The notes under the pieces: generated by a model | Seen by the model: only the letters and a program-made list of their open reading frames with translations | Told to the model about the DNA's origin: nothing | Databases searched by the model: none | Made by a program: the position numbers and the translations under genes | Part shown: positions 9,685 to 19,638 of the stretch, piece after piece | Position numbering within the stretch: position 1 is the first letter of the stretch | Layout: the number at the start of each line of letters is the position of its first letter | From: Pseudomonas frederiksbergensis | GTDB taxonomy: Bacteria; Pseudomonadota; Gammaproteobacteria; Pseudomonadales; Pseudomonadaceae | Direction of reading: 5' to 3' | Length of the DNA stretch: 64,000 nucleotides | Assembly (NCBI RefSeq): GCF_003732665.1 | Contig: NZ_MOBP01000001.1 | Span: 353,466 to 417,465, forward strand

Positions 9685-11421
9685 ATGAAAGACACCATTC
9701 GCCAGCTGATCCAACAAGCCATCACCCAACTCGTCAACGAAGGTGTGTTGCCTGAAGGCCTGTCGCCGGCGATCCAGGTGGAAAACTCCCGGGACAAGAA
9801 AAACGGCGACTTCGCCAGCAACATCGCCATGATGCTGGCCAAACCGGCAGGCATGAAGCCCCGCGACCTGGCGGAAAAAATCATCGCCGCCCTGCCCGCC
9901 GACGAAAACGTCACCAAGACCGAAATCGCCGGCCCGGGATTTCTGAACTTCTTCCAGAACACCGACGCCCTGGCCTCGCGCCTGGACGCCGCTTTGGCCG
10001 ACCAGCACGTCGGCGTGCGCAAGTCCGGTCCGGTGCAGCGCACCGTGGTTGACCTGTCGGCACCGAACCTGGCCAAAGAGATGCACGTCGGCCACTTGCG
10101 CTCGACCATCATTGGCGACGGCGTGGCCCGGGTGCTGGAGTTCCTCGGCGACACCGTGATCCGTCAGAACCACGTCGGCGACTGGGGCACCCAGTTCGGC
10201 ATGCTGATGGCGTATCTGCAAGAAAACCCGATCACCAGTGAGGAGCTGTCGGACCTGGAAAACTTCTACCGCGCCGCCAAGCAACGCTTCGACGAATCCG
10301 AAGAATTCGCCGACCGTGCCCGGGGCCTGGTGGTCAAGTTGCAGGCCGGCGACGCCGAGTGCCTGGCGCTGTGGACGCGCTTCCGCGACATCTCGCTGTC
10401 CCACTGCCAGGCAATCTACGAACAACTGAACGTGAAACTGACCATGGCCGACGTGATGGGCGAAAGTGCCTACAACGACGACCTGATCAACGTGGTCAAC
10501 GACCTAAAGGCCGCCGGCCTGCTGGTCGAGAGCAACGGCGCCCAGTGCGTGTTCCTCGACGAATTCAAGAACGCCGACGGCGATCCGCTGCCGGTGATCA
10601 TCGTCAAGGCCGACGGCGGCTACCTCTACGCCACCACCGACTTGGCGGCCGTGCGTTATCGCAGCGGCAAGCTGAAGGCTGATCGTGCGCTGTACTTCGT
10701 CGACCAGCGTCAGGCCCTGCACTTCCAGCAAGTGTTCCAGGTCGCCCGTTTGGCCGGTTTCGTGACGCACCCGATGGAAATGGAACACATGGGCTTCGGC
10801 ACCATGAACGGCGCCGATGGCCGTCCATTCAAGACCCGTGACGGCGGCACCGTGAAGCTGGTGGATCTGCTGAACGAAGCCAAAGACCGCGCCTACACCC
10901 TGGTCAAAGAGAAGAACCCGGAGCTGGCCGAAGACGATCTGCGCAACATCGCCAAGGTCGTGGGCATTGGCGCGGTGAAATACGCCGACCTGTCCAAGCA
11001 TCGCACCAGCGACTACAGCTTCAACTTCGACCTGATGCTCAACTTCGAAGGCAACACCGCGCCGTACCTGCTGTACGCCTACACCCGCGTGGCCGGCGTG
11101 TTCCGCAAGCTCGGCAAGGACTTCAGCGAAGTCGAAGGCCAGATCGTTCTCGAAGCACCGCACGAACACGAACTGGCGGCCAAACTGGCGCAGTTCGGCG
11201 AAGTGCTGAACAACGTTTCCGACAAAGGGACGCCGCACATCCTTTGCACCTACCTGTACGATGTCGCCGGCCTGTTCTCCAGCTTCTATGAGAACTGCCC
11301 GATCCTCAGCGCCGACACCCCGGCGCAAATGCAGAGCCGTCTGCGCCTCGCCGCGCTGACCGGCCGCACACTCAAGCAAGGCCTGGAACTCTTGGGTCTG
11401 GAAACTCTGGAGCGTATGTAA
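9685..11421 (+). CDS. argS: Arginyl-tRNA synthetase
   Basis: A 578-residue class Ia aminoacyl-tRNA synthetase. The start is the ATG of [11 protein letters not shown] with AAGAGAA upstream; a TTG 21 bases earlier is in frame but lacks support. The N-terminal Add1 domain covers about 1-110, then the HIGH signature appears as HVGH in [13 protein letters not shown]. As is common in ArgRS, a canonical KMSKS is absent. The C-terminal DALR anticodon domain ends [10 protein letters not shown]. It charges tRNA-Arg in the cytosol. Its stop codon TAA is followed one base later by the TTG start of the SPOR-domain gene, so the two form an operon. Confidence 0.97.
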   Translation: MKDTIRQLIQQAITQLVNEGVLPEGLSPAIQVENSRDKKNGDFASNIAMMLAKPAGMKPRDLAEKIIAALPADENVTKTEIAGPGFLNFFQNTDALASRLDAALADQHVGVRKSGPVQRTVVDLSAPNLAKEMHVGHLRSTIIGDGVARVLEFLGDTVIRQNHVGDWGTQFGMLMAYLQENPITSEELSDLENFYRAAKQRFDESEEFADRARGLVVKLQAGDAECLALWTRFRDISLSHCQAIYEQLNVKLTMADVMGESAYNDDLINVVNDLKAAGLLVESNGAQCVFLDEFKNADGDPLPVIIVKADGGYLYATTDLAAVRYRSGKLKADRALYFVDQRQALHFQQVFQVARLAGFVTHPMEMEHMGFGTMNGADGRPFKTRDGGTVKLVDLLNEAKDRAYTLVKEKNPELAEDDLRNIAKVVGIGAVKYADLSKHRTSDYSFNFDLMLNFEGNTAPYLLYAYTRVAGVFRKLGKDFSEVEGQIVLEAPHEHELAAKLAQFGEVLNNVSDKGTPHILCTYLYDVAGLFSSFYENCPILSADTPAQMQSRLRLAALTGRTLKQGLELLGLETLERM

Positions 11422-11422
11422 G

Positions 11423-12130
11423 TTGGCTGCCAAGAAAAAACCTGCACCCAAGCGTGGCGCCAGTCGTTACACCGCTCCTGCCAAGCAGCCGATCCCGGGC
11501 TGGCTGTGGATGGCCATCGGCCTGACGGTCGGCGCGTTCATCGTGTTCCTGATGAAGCTGGAGCCGGGCAAGGGCAGCGAAAGCGTCAAGCGCGAGAAGA
11601 TCGAGCAGCAGAAAGCCAGCAAGATCGCCGAGGCCAACAAGACCCCGCCGAGCCCGACGCAACCGGTGAAGCCGAAGTACGACTTCTATACCTTGCTGCC
11701 GGAATCGGAAGTGATCGTGCCGCCGGACGCGGTGCCGGAGAAAACCCTGCCGACGCCACAAGTGCCGACGGTGCCGACTACCCCGGTGACGCCAGAGCAA
11801 GCGGCGAAGATCGACACCGCACGGGCCCAGGCCGCGCTGGCCGGGATCACTCCGCCACCGCCGCCTCCGGTCTCGAAAGCGGCACCGGTGACCAAGTTCT
11901 TCCTGCAGGCCGGTTCATTCCGCAAAGAGGCTGATGCCGACAAAGTGCGGGCGCAGATTATCCTGCTCGGCCAAGCCGTGGCGGTTGAGTCCGGCATGGT
12001 CAAGGACGAGACCTGGTATCGCGTATTGGTCGGGCCGTTCAGCAACCGCGAACAACTGACCACCGCCCAGAAACAACTGGCCGGCAGCGGTTTCAGCAAC
12101 CTGTTGTTACAACAACGCCAGAGCCGCTGA
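11423..12130 (+). CDS. SPOR-domain membrane protein (FtsN-like)
   Basis: A 235-residue protein starting at TTG (MAAKKKPAPKRG) directly after argS. It has a short Lys-rich cytoplasmic tail, one transmembrane helix at about residues 28-47 (WLWMAIGLTVGAFIVFLM), a Pro/Lys-rich periplasmic linker, and a C-terminal SPOR domain at about 157-232 (FFLQAGSFRKEADADKVRAQ, WYRVLVGPF). SPOR domains bind denuded septal glycan, so it is likely a division or cell-wall protein; the layout is that of FtsN. It sits between argS and the heat-shock gene hslV. In PAO1 I recall the equivalent as PA5052. Assignment as true FtsN is probable rather than proven. Confidence 0.88.
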   Translation: MAAKKKPAPKRGASRYTAPAKQPIPGWLWMAIGLTVGAFIVFLMKLEPGKGSESVKREKIEQQKASKIAEANKTPPSPTQPVKPKYDFYTLLPESEVIVPPDAVPEKTLPTPQVPTVPTTPVTPEQAAKIDTARAQAALAGITPPPPPPVSKAAPVTKFFLQAGSFRKEADADKVRAQIILLGQAVAVESGMVKDETWYRVLVGPFSNREQLTTAQKQLAGSGFSNLLLQQRQSR

Positions 12131-12158
12131 TTTCGTCAGCAGTACCGCGTGATCGTTC

Positions 12159-12249
12159 TTCGCGGGCAAGCCTCGCTCCTACAGGAAATGCGCCGTTCGC
12201 CGTATATGCGAACGACATAAACCTGTAGGAGCGAGGCTTGCCCGCGAAG
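12159..12249. repeat. REPIN, TGTAGGAGCGAGGCTTGCC type
   Basis: Second-family inverted REP pair in the gap before hslV, lying upstream of the sigma-32 promoter, so it should end the argS transcript rather than enter the hslVU mRNA. Confidence 0.9.
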
Positions 12250-12313
12250 GCGCCAGAACAAACAACACACCCTCCCCCGCTTAACACCGCTCGTCCCCCG
12301 CCGCTGCCTACAG

Positions 12314-12340
12314 TTGAAAAAATCTCCACCACCCCCATAT
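12314..12340 (+). promoter_or_regulatory. hslV: Heat-shock (sigma-32/RpoH) promoter of hslVU
   Basis: TTGAAA (12314-12319), a 13-base spacer, then CCCCATAT (12333-12340): an almost exact match to the RpoH consensus CTTGAAA-N13-15-CCCCATnT. It lies 45 bases before the hslV start, with no competing sigma-70 promoter seen. Confidence 0.85.
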
Positions 12341-12385
12341 GAGTTGGCATAAGGCATTTTCGCCCCGCTGCGTGGAGACTCTCCC

Positions 12386-12916
12386 TTGACCACCATCGTT
12401 TCAGTTCGCCGCCACGGCAAAGTCGTCATGGGCGGCGACGGCCAGGTTTCGCTCGGCAATACCGTGATGAAAGGCAACGCGAAGAAAGTTCGTCGCCTGT
12501 ACCACGGCCAGGTCATCGCCGGTTTTGCCGGGGCCACCGCTGACGCCTTCACCCTGTTCGAGCGTTTCGAAGGCCAGCTTGAGAAACATCAGGGTCACCT
12601 GGTTCGCGCCGCCGTAGAACTCGCCAAAGAATGGCGCACCGACCGCTCCCTCAGCCGCCTCGAAGCCATGCTCGCGGTCGCCAACAAAGACGCTTCCCTG
12701 ATCATCACTGGCAACGGTGACGTGGTTGAGCCCGAAGAAGGCCTGATCGCCATGGGTTCCGGTGGCGGCTACGCTCAAGCGGCAGCCAGCGCACTGTTGA
12801 AGAAAACCGACCTGTCGGCACGGGAAATCGTCGAAACCGCGCTCGGCATCGCCGGCGACATCTGTGTATTCACCAACCACACCTTCACCATTGAGGAGCA
12901 GGACCTCGCCGAGTAA
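12386..12916 (+). CDS. hslV: ATP-dependent protease HslVU, peptidase subunit HslV
   Basis: A 176-residue proteasome-like peptidase. The start is TTG with GGAG upstream. After removal of Met, Thr2 of [19 protein letters not shown] becomes the catalytic nucleophile, as in all HslV. The conserved core [20 protein letters not shown] and the C-terminal [10 protein letters not shown] are present. HslV forms a double hexameric ring that degrades proteins unfolded by HslU. The sigma-32 promoter at 12314-12340 drives it, and hslU begins 55 bases downstream. Confidence 0.98.
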   Translation: MTTIVSVRRHGKVVMGGDGQVSLGNTVMKGNAKKVRRLYHGQVIAGFAGATADAFTLFERFEGQLEKHQGHLVRAAVELAKEWRTDRSLSRLEAMLAVANKDASLIITGNGDVVEPEEGLIAMGSGGGYAQAAASALLKKTDLSAREIVETALGIAGDICVFTNHTFTIEEQDLAE

Positions 12917-12971
12917 GCCTGTTTAGGCCTTAGTGCCACGGCTCACTTTTGCCAGAGGACCGCCAATTACT

Positions 12972-14312
12972 ATGTCCATGACTCCCCGTGAAATCGTCCA
13001 CGAACTCAATCGCCATATCATCGGCCAGGACGATGCCAAGCGCGCCGTCGCCATCGCGCTGCGTAACCGCTGGCGCCGGATGCAACTGCCGGAAGAGCTG
13101 CGTGTTGAAGTAACACCAAAGAATATTCTGATGATCGGCCCGACCGGTGTCGGTAAAACCGAGATCGCCCGTCGCCTGGCCAAACTGGCCAACGCGCCGT
13201 TCATCAAGGTCGAAGCGACCAAGTTCACCGAAGTCGGCTATGTCGGCCGTGACGTCGAGTCGATCATTCGTGACCTCGCCGACGCCGCGATCAAGTTGCT
13301 ACGCGAACAGGAAATGACCAAGGTTCGCCACCGCGCCGAAGACGCCGCCGAAGATCGCATCCTCGACGCCCTGCTGCCACCGGCACGCATGGGTTTCAGC
13401 AACGAAGACGCCGGATCGCCGACCGATTCCAACACCCGCCAACTGTTCCGCAAGCGCCTGCGCGAAGGTCAGCTGGATGACAAGGAGATCGAAATCGAAG
13501 TCGCCGAAATGGCGGGCGTCGATATCTCCGCGCCGCCGGGCATGGAAGAGATGACCAATCAGTTGCAAAGCCTGTTCGCCAACATGGGCAAGGGCAAAAA
13601 GAAAAGTCGCAAGCTCAAGGTCAAGGAAGCACTGAAACTGGTGCGCGACGAAGAAGCCGGGCGCCTGGTCAACGACGAAGAGTTGAAGGCCAAGGCCCTG
13701 GAAGCGGTCGAGCAACACGGCATCGTGTTCATCGACGAAATCGACAAGGTCGCCAAACGCGGCAATTCCGGTGGCGTCGATGTGTCCCGCGAAGGCGTGC
13801 AGCGTGACTTGCTGCCGCTGATCGAGGGCTGCACCGTCAACACCAAACTGGGCATGGTCAAGACTGACCACATCCTGTTTATCGCTTCCGGTGCGTTCCA
13901 TTTGAGCAAGCCGAGCGACCTGGTGCCTGAGCTGCAAGGTCGTCTGCCGATCCGCGTTGAACTGAAGGCGCTGACCCCGGAAGACTTCGAGCGCATTCTC
14001 AGCGAACCGCACGCATCGCTCACCGAGCAGTATTGCGCCTTGCTGAAAACCGAAGGTTTGACCATCGAGTTCCAGCCGGACGGGATCAAGCGCATCGCCG
14101 AGATCGCCTGGCAGGTCAACGAGAAAACCGAGAACATCGGTGCCCGTCGCCTGCACACGCTGCTTGAGCGTCTACTGGAAGAAGTGTCATTCAGCGCCGG
14201 CGACCTGGCCAGCGCCCACGATGACAAGGTGATCCTGATCGACGCCGAGTACGTCAACAGCCACCTGGGCGAATTGGCGCAGAACGAAGACCTGTCCCGT
14301 TATATCCTGTAA
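12972..14312 (+). CDS. hslU: ATP-dependent protease HslVU, AAA+ unfoldase HslU
   Basis: A 446-residue AAA+ unfoldase. The chosen start is the ATG of [13 protein letters not shown]; 13 further in-frame codons upstream look untranslated. Walker A is [13 protein letters not shown] and Walker B is [10 protein letters not shown]. The I domain (about 110-240), rich in charged residues, sits between them, and sensor and Arg-finger regions follow. The C-terminal RYIL tail is the segment that inserts between HslV subunits to activate them. It forms an operon with hslV under the sigma-32 promoter. A REPIN at 14334 follows. Confidence 0.98.
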   Translation: MSMTPREIVHELNRHIIGQDDAKRAVAIALRNRWRRMQLPEELRVEVTPKNILMIGPTGVGKTEIARRLAKLANAPFIKVEATKFTEVGYVGRDVESIIRDLADAAIKLLREQEMTKVRHRAEDAAEDRILDALLPPARMGFSNEDAGSPTDSNTRQLFRKRLREGQLDDKEIEIEVAEMAGVDISAPPGMEEMTNQLQSLFANMGKGKKKSRKLKVKEALKLVRDEEAGRLVNDEELKAKALEAVEQHGIVFIDEIDKVAKRGNSGGVDVSREGVQRDLLPLIEGCTVNTKLGMVKTDHILFIASGAFHLSKPSDLVPELQGRLPIRVELKALTPEDFERILSEPHASLTEQYCALLKTEGLTIEFQPDGIKRIAEIAWQVNEKTENIGARRLHTLLERLLEEVSFSAGDLASAHDDKVILIDAEYVNSHLGELAQNEDLSRYIL

Positions 14313-14333
14313 GCCATACTTACATGGCGGACC

Positions 14334-14425
14334 CTGTGGGAGCGGGCTTGCTCGCGAAAGCGGTCTGACATTCAACATTGATGTTGAATGTTATGACCCC
14401 TTCGCGAGCAAGCCCGCTCCCACAT
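14334..14425. repeat. REPIN, GTGGGAGCGGGCTTGC type
   Basis: Inverted REP pair between hslU and the DUF971 gene, with the loop TTCAACATTGATGTTGAA, itself a small palindrome. Confidence 0.9.
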
Positions 14426-14462
14426 TTGAACCGAGGTCTCCCACACAGACGGACTCCAGGTC

Positions 14463-14840
14463 ATGACCCAACTCCCCACCGACATCAAGCTGCACAAAGC
14501 CTCGAAAACCCTGTCGCTGAAATACGCGTCCGGCGAGGAATTTCACCTGCCCGCCGAGTTCCTGCGCGTGCACTCTCCTTCCGCCGAGGTCCAGGGCCAC
14601 GGCAAACCTATCCTGCAATTTGGCAAGATCGCCGTCGGCTTGAGCAAAGTAGAACCGGCCGGTCAGTACGCACTGAAATTGACCTTCGATGACGGCCACG
14701 ACAGCGGCCTGTTCACCTGGGAATATCTGTACCAGTTGGCGGTGCGCCAGGAAGACCTCTGGAACGATTATCTTGCCGAGCTTAAAGCGGCCGGCAAAAC
14801 CCGCGACCCGAGCCAGTCCATCGTCAAGCTGATGCTCTAG
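14463..14840 (+). CDS. DUF971 / gamma-butyrobetaine hydroxylase N-terminal-like domain protein
   Basis: A 125-residue stand-alone DUF971 protein. The fold is recognised from LHKASKTLSLKYASGEEF, the LPAEFLRVHSPSAEV motif and the C-terminal YALKLTFDDGHDSGLFTWEYL. In gamma-butyrobetaine hydroxylases this domain binds zinc and precedes the dioxygenase domain; here it stands alone and its function is not established. It lies between hslU and the PHA cluster, and shows no link in sequence to either. About 60 bases past its stop the phaC1 upstream region begins. Confidence 0.85.
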   Translation: MTQLPTDIKLHKASKTLSLKYASGEEFHLPAEFLRVHSPSAEVQGHGKPILQFGKIAVGLSKVEPAGQYALKLTFDDGHDSGLFTWEYLYQLAVRQEDLWNDYLAELKAAGKTRDPSQSIVKLML

Positions 14841-14957
14841 GTCAGGCCTCTTGCTCTTTAGAGGGCATTTTCTAATTTCATCTGTTTGAATGCTCCGCTG
14901 CGGCGTCGAGGATCGGCCCGCTTGCGAAAAAAATTAAACTCGGGTAACCAATGGAAC

Positions 14958-14973
14958 TGGCAAGTTCCCTGCA
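14958..14973 (+). promoter_or_regulatory. phaC1: Candidate sigma-54 promoter of phaC1
   Basis: TGGCAAGTTCCCTGCA keeps the invariant GG-N10-GC spacing of -24/-12 promoters and most of TGGCACG-N4-TTGCA. It lies 127 bases before the phaC1 ATG, in a gap with no other clear promoter. A sigma-54 role in PHA synthesis is reported for other Pseudomonas. Confidence 0.6.
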
Positions 14974-15099
14974 GTGCTCGTTGTGTTGAAAAAGCAGCGA
15001 TGCAGTATTAACGGTCACCCGAGCAGCAGTACCTGGTATTGGTTGTGTGACTACACGGCTGGCCCCGGGTACTCGTCTCAGGACAATGGAGCGTCGTAG

Positions 15100-16779
15100 A
15101 TGAGTAACAAGAACAACGATGACCTGAAGTATCAAGCCTCGGAAAACACCCTGGGGCTTAATCCTGTTGTTGGGCTGCGTGGTAAAGATCTACTGGCTTC
15201 TGCTCGGATGGTGCTCAGGCAGGCCATCAAACAACCGATTCACAGCGTCAAGCATGTCGCTCATTTCGGCCTCGAACTCAAGAACGTGCTGTTCGGCAAA
15301 TCCGAACTGCAACCGCCGGGCGATGATCGTCGTTTCAACGATCCGGCCTGGAGCCAGAACCCGCTCTACAAACGTTATCTGCAAACCTACCTGGCGTGGC
15401 GCAAGGAACTCCACGACTGGATCGACGACAGCAGCCTGTCACCCAAGGACGTCGCCCGCGGGCACTTCGTGATCAACCTCATGACCGAAGCCATGGCCCC
15501 GACCAACAGTGCGGCCAACCCCGCGGCGGTCAAGCGCTTCTTCGAAACCGGCGGCAAGAGCCTGCTGGACGGCCTCTCCCATTTGGCCAAGGACATCGTG
15601 CACAACGGCGGCATGCCGAGCCAGGTCAACATGGGCGCGTTCGAAGTCGGCAAGAGCCTGGGCGTGACCGAAGGTGCAGTGGTATTTCGCAACGACGTGC
15701 TGGAGCTGATCCAGTACCGGCCGATCACCGAGCAGGTGCACGAGCGCCCATTGCTGGTAGTCCCGCCGCAGATCAACAAGTTCTACGTATTCGACTTGAG
15801 CCCGGACAAGAGCCTGGCGCGCTTCTGCCTGCGCAACAATGTGCAGACCTTCATCGTCAGTTGGCGCAACCCGACCAAGGAACAGCGCGAGTGGGGCCTG
15901 TCCACTTACATCGAGGCGCTCAAGGAAGCGGTCGACGTGGTGATGGCGATCACCGGCAGCAAAGACGTGAACATGCTCGGCGCCTGCTCCGGCGGCATCA
16001 CTTGCACCGCCCTGCTGGGCCACTATGCGGCGATCGGCGAGAAGAAGGTCAACGCCCTGACCCTGCTGGTGAGCGTGCTGGACACCACCCTGGACAGCGA
16101 CGTGGCCCTGTTCGTCGACGAGCAGACCCTCGAAGCCGCCAAGCGCCATTCGTATCAGGCCGGCGTGCTGGAAGGTCGCGACATGGCCAAGGTCTTCGCG
16201 TGGATGCGCCCCAACGACCTGATCTGGAACTACTGGGTCAACAACTACCTGTTGGGCAACGAGCCGCCGGTGTTCGACATTCTGTTCTGGAACAACGACA
16301 CCACCCGCTTGCCGGCCGCGTTCCACGGCGACCTGATCGAGATGTTCAAGAGCAATCCGCTGATTCGCCCTAACGCCCTGGAAGTGTGCGGCACCGCAAT
16401 CGACCTCAAGCAGGTCACCGCCGATATCTTTTCCCTGGCCGGCACCAACGATCACATCACGCCGTGGAAGTCTTGCTACAAGTCGGCGCAATTGTTTGGC
16501 GGCAACGTCGAGTTCGTGCTGTCCAGCAGCGGGCATATCCAAAGCATTCTGAATCCGCCAGGTAATCCGAAGTCACGTTACATGACCAGCACCGAGATGC
16601 CGCTGAAGGCTGAGGACTGGCAGGAGAACTCCACCAAGCACACCGATTCCTGGTGGTTGCATTGGCAGGCCTGGCAGGCCGAGCGTTCGGGCAAGCTGAA
16701 GAAATCCCCGACGGTCCTGGGCAATAAAACCTACACCGCCGGCGAAGCTGCGCCGGGCACTTACGTACATGAGCGGTAA
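15100..16779 (+). CDS. phaC1: Class II medium-chain-length PHA synthase 1
   Basis: A 559-residue PHA polymerase that joins 3-hydroxyacyl-CoA units (C6-C14) into polyester at the granule surface. The start MSNKNNDDLKYQASENTLGL has GGAG upstream. The lipase-like box is GACSGG with the nucleophilic Cys, and the Asp and His of the triad are in FSLAGTNDHITPW and SSSGHIQSILNPPGN. A class II-typical N-terminal domain of about 190 residues is present. It is followed by phaZ (REPIN between), phaC2 and phaD. A sigma-54 element lies upstream. It is about as long as phaC2 and clearly its paralogue, sharing long identical blocks such as WMRPNDLIWNY. Confidence 0.97.
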   Translation: MSNKNNDDLKYQASENTLGLNPVVGLRGKDLLASARMVLRQAIKQPIHSVKHVAHFGLELKNVLFGKSELQPPGDDRRFNDPAWSQNPLYKRYLQTYLAWRKELHDWIDDSSLSPKDVARGHFVINLMTEAMAPTNSAANPAAVKRFFETGGKSLLDGLSHLAKDIVHNGGMPSQVNMGAFEVGKSLGVTEGAVVFRNDVLELIQYRPITEQVHERPLLVVPPQINKFYVFDLSPDKSLARFCLRNNVQTFIVSWRNPTKEQREWGLSTYIEALKEAVDVVMAITGSKDVNMLGACSGGITCTALLGHYAAIGEKKVNALTLLVSVLDTTLDSDVALFVDEQTLEAAKRHSYQAGVLEGRDMAKVFAWMRPNDLIWNYWVNNYLLGNEPPVFDILFWNNDTTRLPAAFHGDLIEMFKSNPLIRPNALEVCGTAIDLKQVTADIFSLAGTNDHITPWKSCYKSAQLFGGNVEFVLSSSGHIQSILNPPGNPKSRYMTSTEMPLKAEDWQENSTKHTDSWWLHWQAWQAERSGKLKKSPTVLGNKTYTAGEAAPGTYVHER

Positions 16780-16798
16780 CTGACACACCCCACCACCT

Positions 16799-16890
16799 TG
16801 TAGGAGCGAAGCTTGCTCGCGAAAGCGTCAGGTCAGTCGACATTAACGTTGAATGAATGACCGCTTTCGCGAGCAAGCTTCGCTCCTACA
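16799..16890. repeat. REPIN between phaC1 and phaZ, TGTAGGAGCGAAGCTTGCTCGCGA variant
   Basis: Inverted REP pair intermediate between the two main families. It lies inside the pha operon and could stabilise the upstream phaC1 message relative to phaZ. Confidence 0.9.
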
Positions 16891-16927
16891 GAGGGGCGGG
16901 GATGAATTAACCCACAGGGCCTGAAGC

Positions 16928-17782
16928 ATGCCGCAACCGTTCATTTTTCGTACCGTCGACCTGGATGGCCAGACCCTCCGCACCGCGGTACGCCCCGGCA
17001 AGCCTCACTTGACGCCCTTGCTGATTTTCAACGGCATCGGCGCCAACCTGGAGCTGGTGTTTCCGTTCGTCGCGGCGCTGGACCCGGACCTGGAGGTCAT
17101 TGCCTTCGACGTTCCCGGGGTCGGCGGCTCGTCGACGCCGAACCGCCCCTATCGCTTTCCGGGGCTGGCGAAACTCACGGCACGGATGCTCGACTATCTC
17201 GACTACGGACAAGTCAACGTGATCGGCGTGTCCTGGGGCGGCGCCCTGGCGCAGCAATTCGCCTATGACTACCCCGAGCGCTGCAAGAAACTGGTGCTCG
17301 CCGCCACCGCCGCCGGTGCGGTGATGGTGCCGGGCAAACCGAAAGTGCTGTGGATGATGGCCAGTCCCCGCCGCTACATTCAGCCGTCCCACGTGATTCG
17401 CATTGCGCCGATGATTTACGGCGGCTCGTTCCGCCGCGACCCGACCCTGGCTGCCAGCCATGCGGCGAAGGTGCGCTCGGCGGGCAAGCTCGGTTACTAC
17501 TGGCAACTGTTCGCCGGCCTCGGCTGGACCAGCATTCACTGGTTGCACAAGATCCACCAGCCGACCCTGGTGCTGGCCGGCGACGACGATCCGCTGATCC
17601 CGCTGATCAACATGCGCATGCTCGCCTGGCGCATTCCCAACGCCCAGTTGCACATCATCGATGACGGGCATCTGTTCCTGATTACCCGGGCCGAAGCGGT
17701 GGCACCGATCATCATGAAATTCCTCGAGGAAGAACGTCAGCGCGCGGTCATGCATCCGCAACCGTCGCCATTGGGCGGTTAA
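16928..17782 (+). CDS. phaZ: Intracellular mcl-PHA depolymerase
   Basis: A 284-residue alpha/beta hydrolase that releases 3-hydroxyalkanoates from intracellular granules. The start MPQPFIFRTVDLDGQ is typical. The nucleophile elbow is GVSWGGAL (Ser), the acid lies in LAGDDDPLIPL and the catalytic His in IDDGHLFLIT. The oxyanion region is FNGIGANLELVFPF. It lies between the two synthases in the canonical phaC1-phaZ-phaC2 order, so synthesis and mobilisation are co-transcribed. Confidence 0.96.
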   Translation: MPQPFIFRTVDLDGQTLRTAVRPGKPHLTPLLIFNGIGANLELVFPFVAALDPDLEVIAFDVPGVGGSSTPNRPYRFPGLAKLTARMLDYLDYGQVNVIGVSWGGALAQQFAYDYPERCKKLVLAATAAGAVMVPGKPKVLWMMASPRRYIQPSHVIRIAPMIYGGSFRRDPTLAASHAAKVRSAGKLGYYWQLFAGLGWTSIHWLHKIHQPTLVLAGDDDPLIPLINMRMLAWRIPNAQLHIIDDGHLFLITRAEAVAPIIMKFLEEERQRAVMHPQPSPLGG

Positions 17783-17896
17783 ACAGCCCTATATCGGGCG
17801 GCAGGACGCCGCGCCGCGCAACAACCCGTTACAGCGTCTATGGTGTTCTGGTTCGGTGTGTTTGTTTTTGGCCTGAAGACGAAGGAGTGTTGATTC

Positions 17897-19579
17897 ATGC
17901 GCGAAAAGCCAGCGAGGGAGTTTTTGCCCACTCCCGCCGCGTTCATCAACGCACAGAGTGCGATTACCGGCCTGCGCGGTCGGGATCTGTTTTCGACCCT
18001 GCGCAGCGTGGCCGCCCACGGTTTGCGCAACCCGGTGCACAGTGCCCGGCACGCCCTGAAACTGGGCGGCCAGTTGGGTCGTGTGCTGCTGGGGGAAACC
18101 CTGCATCCGACCAACCCGCATGACAGTCGCTTTGCCGACCCGTCATGGAGCCTCAACCCGTTTTACCGGCGCAGTTTGCAGGCGTACCTGAGCTGGCAGA
18201 AGCAGGTCAAAAGCTGGATCGACGAAAGCAACATGAACCCGGACGATCGCGCCCGCGCCCACTTCGCTTTCGCCCTGCTCAACGACGCTGTGTCGCCCTC
18301 CAATACCTTGCTCAATCCGCTGGCGATCAAGGAGATATTCAACTCCGGCGGCCACAGCCTGGTGCGCGGGGTCGGGCACCTGATCGATGACTTCCTGCAC
18401 AACGATGGCTTGCCCCGGCAGGTCACCAAGCAAGCCTTCGAGGTCGGCAAAACCGTCGCCACCACTACCGGCTCCGTGGTGTTTCGCAACGAGCTGCTGG
18501 AGCTGATCCAGTACAAGCCGATGAGCGAAAAACAGTATTCAAAACCGCTGCTGGTAGTGCCGCCGCAGATCAACAAGTACTACATTTTCGACTTGAGCCC
18601 ACACAACAGCTTCGTCCAGTTCGCCCTGAAGAATGGCCTGCAAACCTTCATGATCAGTTGGCGCAACCCGGATGTGCGCCATCGCGAGTGGGGGCTGTCG
18701 ACCTACGTTGAAGCGGTAGAAGAAGCGATGAACGTCTGCCGGGCAATTACCGGCGCCCGGGAAGTGAACCTGATGGGCGCCTGCGCCGGCGGGCTGACCA
18801 TCGCCGCATTGCAGGGCCATCTACAGGCCAAGCGGCAGTTGCGCCGTGTATCGAGCGCGACTTACCTGGTGAGCCTGCTCGACAGCCAGATGGACAGCCC
18901 CGCCACCCTGTTCGCCGACGAACAAACCCTGGAGGCGGCCAAGCGTCGCTCCTATCAGAAAGGCGTGCTCGATGGTCGCGACATGGCCAAAGTGTTCGCC
19001 TGGATGCGCCCCAACGATTTGATCTGGAGCTACTTCGTCAACAACTACCTGCTGGGCAAGGAGCCACCGGCGTTCGACATCCTCTACTGGAACAACGACA
19101 ACACACGCCTGCCCGCAGCGTTCCACGGCGACTTGCTGGACTTCTTCAAGCACAACCCGCTGAGTCATCCGGGCGGTCTTGAGGTGTGCGGCACCCCGAT
19201 CGATTTGCAGAAGGTCACGGTCGACAGCTTCAGCGTGGGTGGCATCAACGACCACATCACGCCGTGGGATGCGGTGTATCGCTCGACCCTGCTGCTGGGC
19301 GGCGAGCGGCGCTTTGTGCTGTCCAATAGCGGGCATGTGCAGAGCATCCTCAACCCGCCGTCGAACCCGAAAGCCAACTTCATCGAAAGCCCGAAACTGA
19401 GCAGCGACCCACGGGCCTGGTACTACGACGCCAAGCAAACCGACGGCAGTTGGTGGACGCAATGGCTGGCCTGGATCCAGGAACGCTCCGGCGCACAAAA
19501 AGAAACCCACATGGCCCTCGGCAACCAGAACTATCCACCGATGGAAGCCGCACCCGGCACTTACGTGCGCGTGCGCTGA
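17897..19579 (+). CDS. phaC2: Class II medium-chain-length PHA synthase 2
   Basis: A 560-residue paralogue of PhaC1. The strong Shine-Dalgarno GAAGGAG precedes ATG (MREKPAREFLPTPAAF). The nucleophile box is GACAGG with the catalytic Cys. The acid (FSVGGINDHITPW) and His (SNSGHVQSILNPPSN) are conserved, so the enzyme should be active. It differs from PhaC1 mostly at the N-terminus and around the box, consistent with a different substrate preference. It is preceded by phaZ (114-bp gap) and followed 59 bases later by phaD. Confidence 0.97.
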   Translation: MREKPAREFLPTPAAFINAQSAITGLRGRDLFSTLRSVAAHGLRNPVHSARHALKLGGQLGRVLLGETLHPTNPHDSRFADPSWSLNPFYRRSLQAYLSWQKQVKSWIDESNMNPDDRARAHFAFALLNDAVSPSNTLLNPLAIKEIFNSGGHSLVRGVGHLIDDFLHNDGLPRQVTKQAFEVGKTVATTTGSVVFRNELLELIQYKPMSEKQYSKPLLVVPPQINKYYIFDLSPHNSFVQFALKNGLQTFMISWRNPDVRHREWGLSTYVEAVEEAMNVCRAITGAREVNLMGACAGGLTIAALQGHLQAKRQLRRVSSATYLVSLLDSQMDSPATLFADEQTLEAAKRRSYQKGVLDGRDMAKVFAWMRPNDLIWSYFVNNYLLGKEPPAFDILYWNNDNTRLPAAFHGDLLDFFKHNPLSHPGGLEVCGTPIDLQKVTVDSFSVGGINDHITPWDAVYRSTLLLGGERRFVLSNSGHVQSILNPPSNPKANFIESPKLSSDPRAWYYDAKQTDGSWWTQWLAWIQERSGAQKETHMALGNQNYPPMEAAPGTYVRVR

Positions 19580-19638
19580 CGCTCAACCCACCACGGCCGG
19601 CACCGGCCGTGGCCTGACTCGACCATTAAGAAGACTGG

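Noticed and set aside
14841..15099. Small minus-strand gene between the DUF971 gene and phaC1
   Set aside because: The open frame has no ribosome-binding site, no recognisable sequence and overlaps the phaC1 promoter and start.
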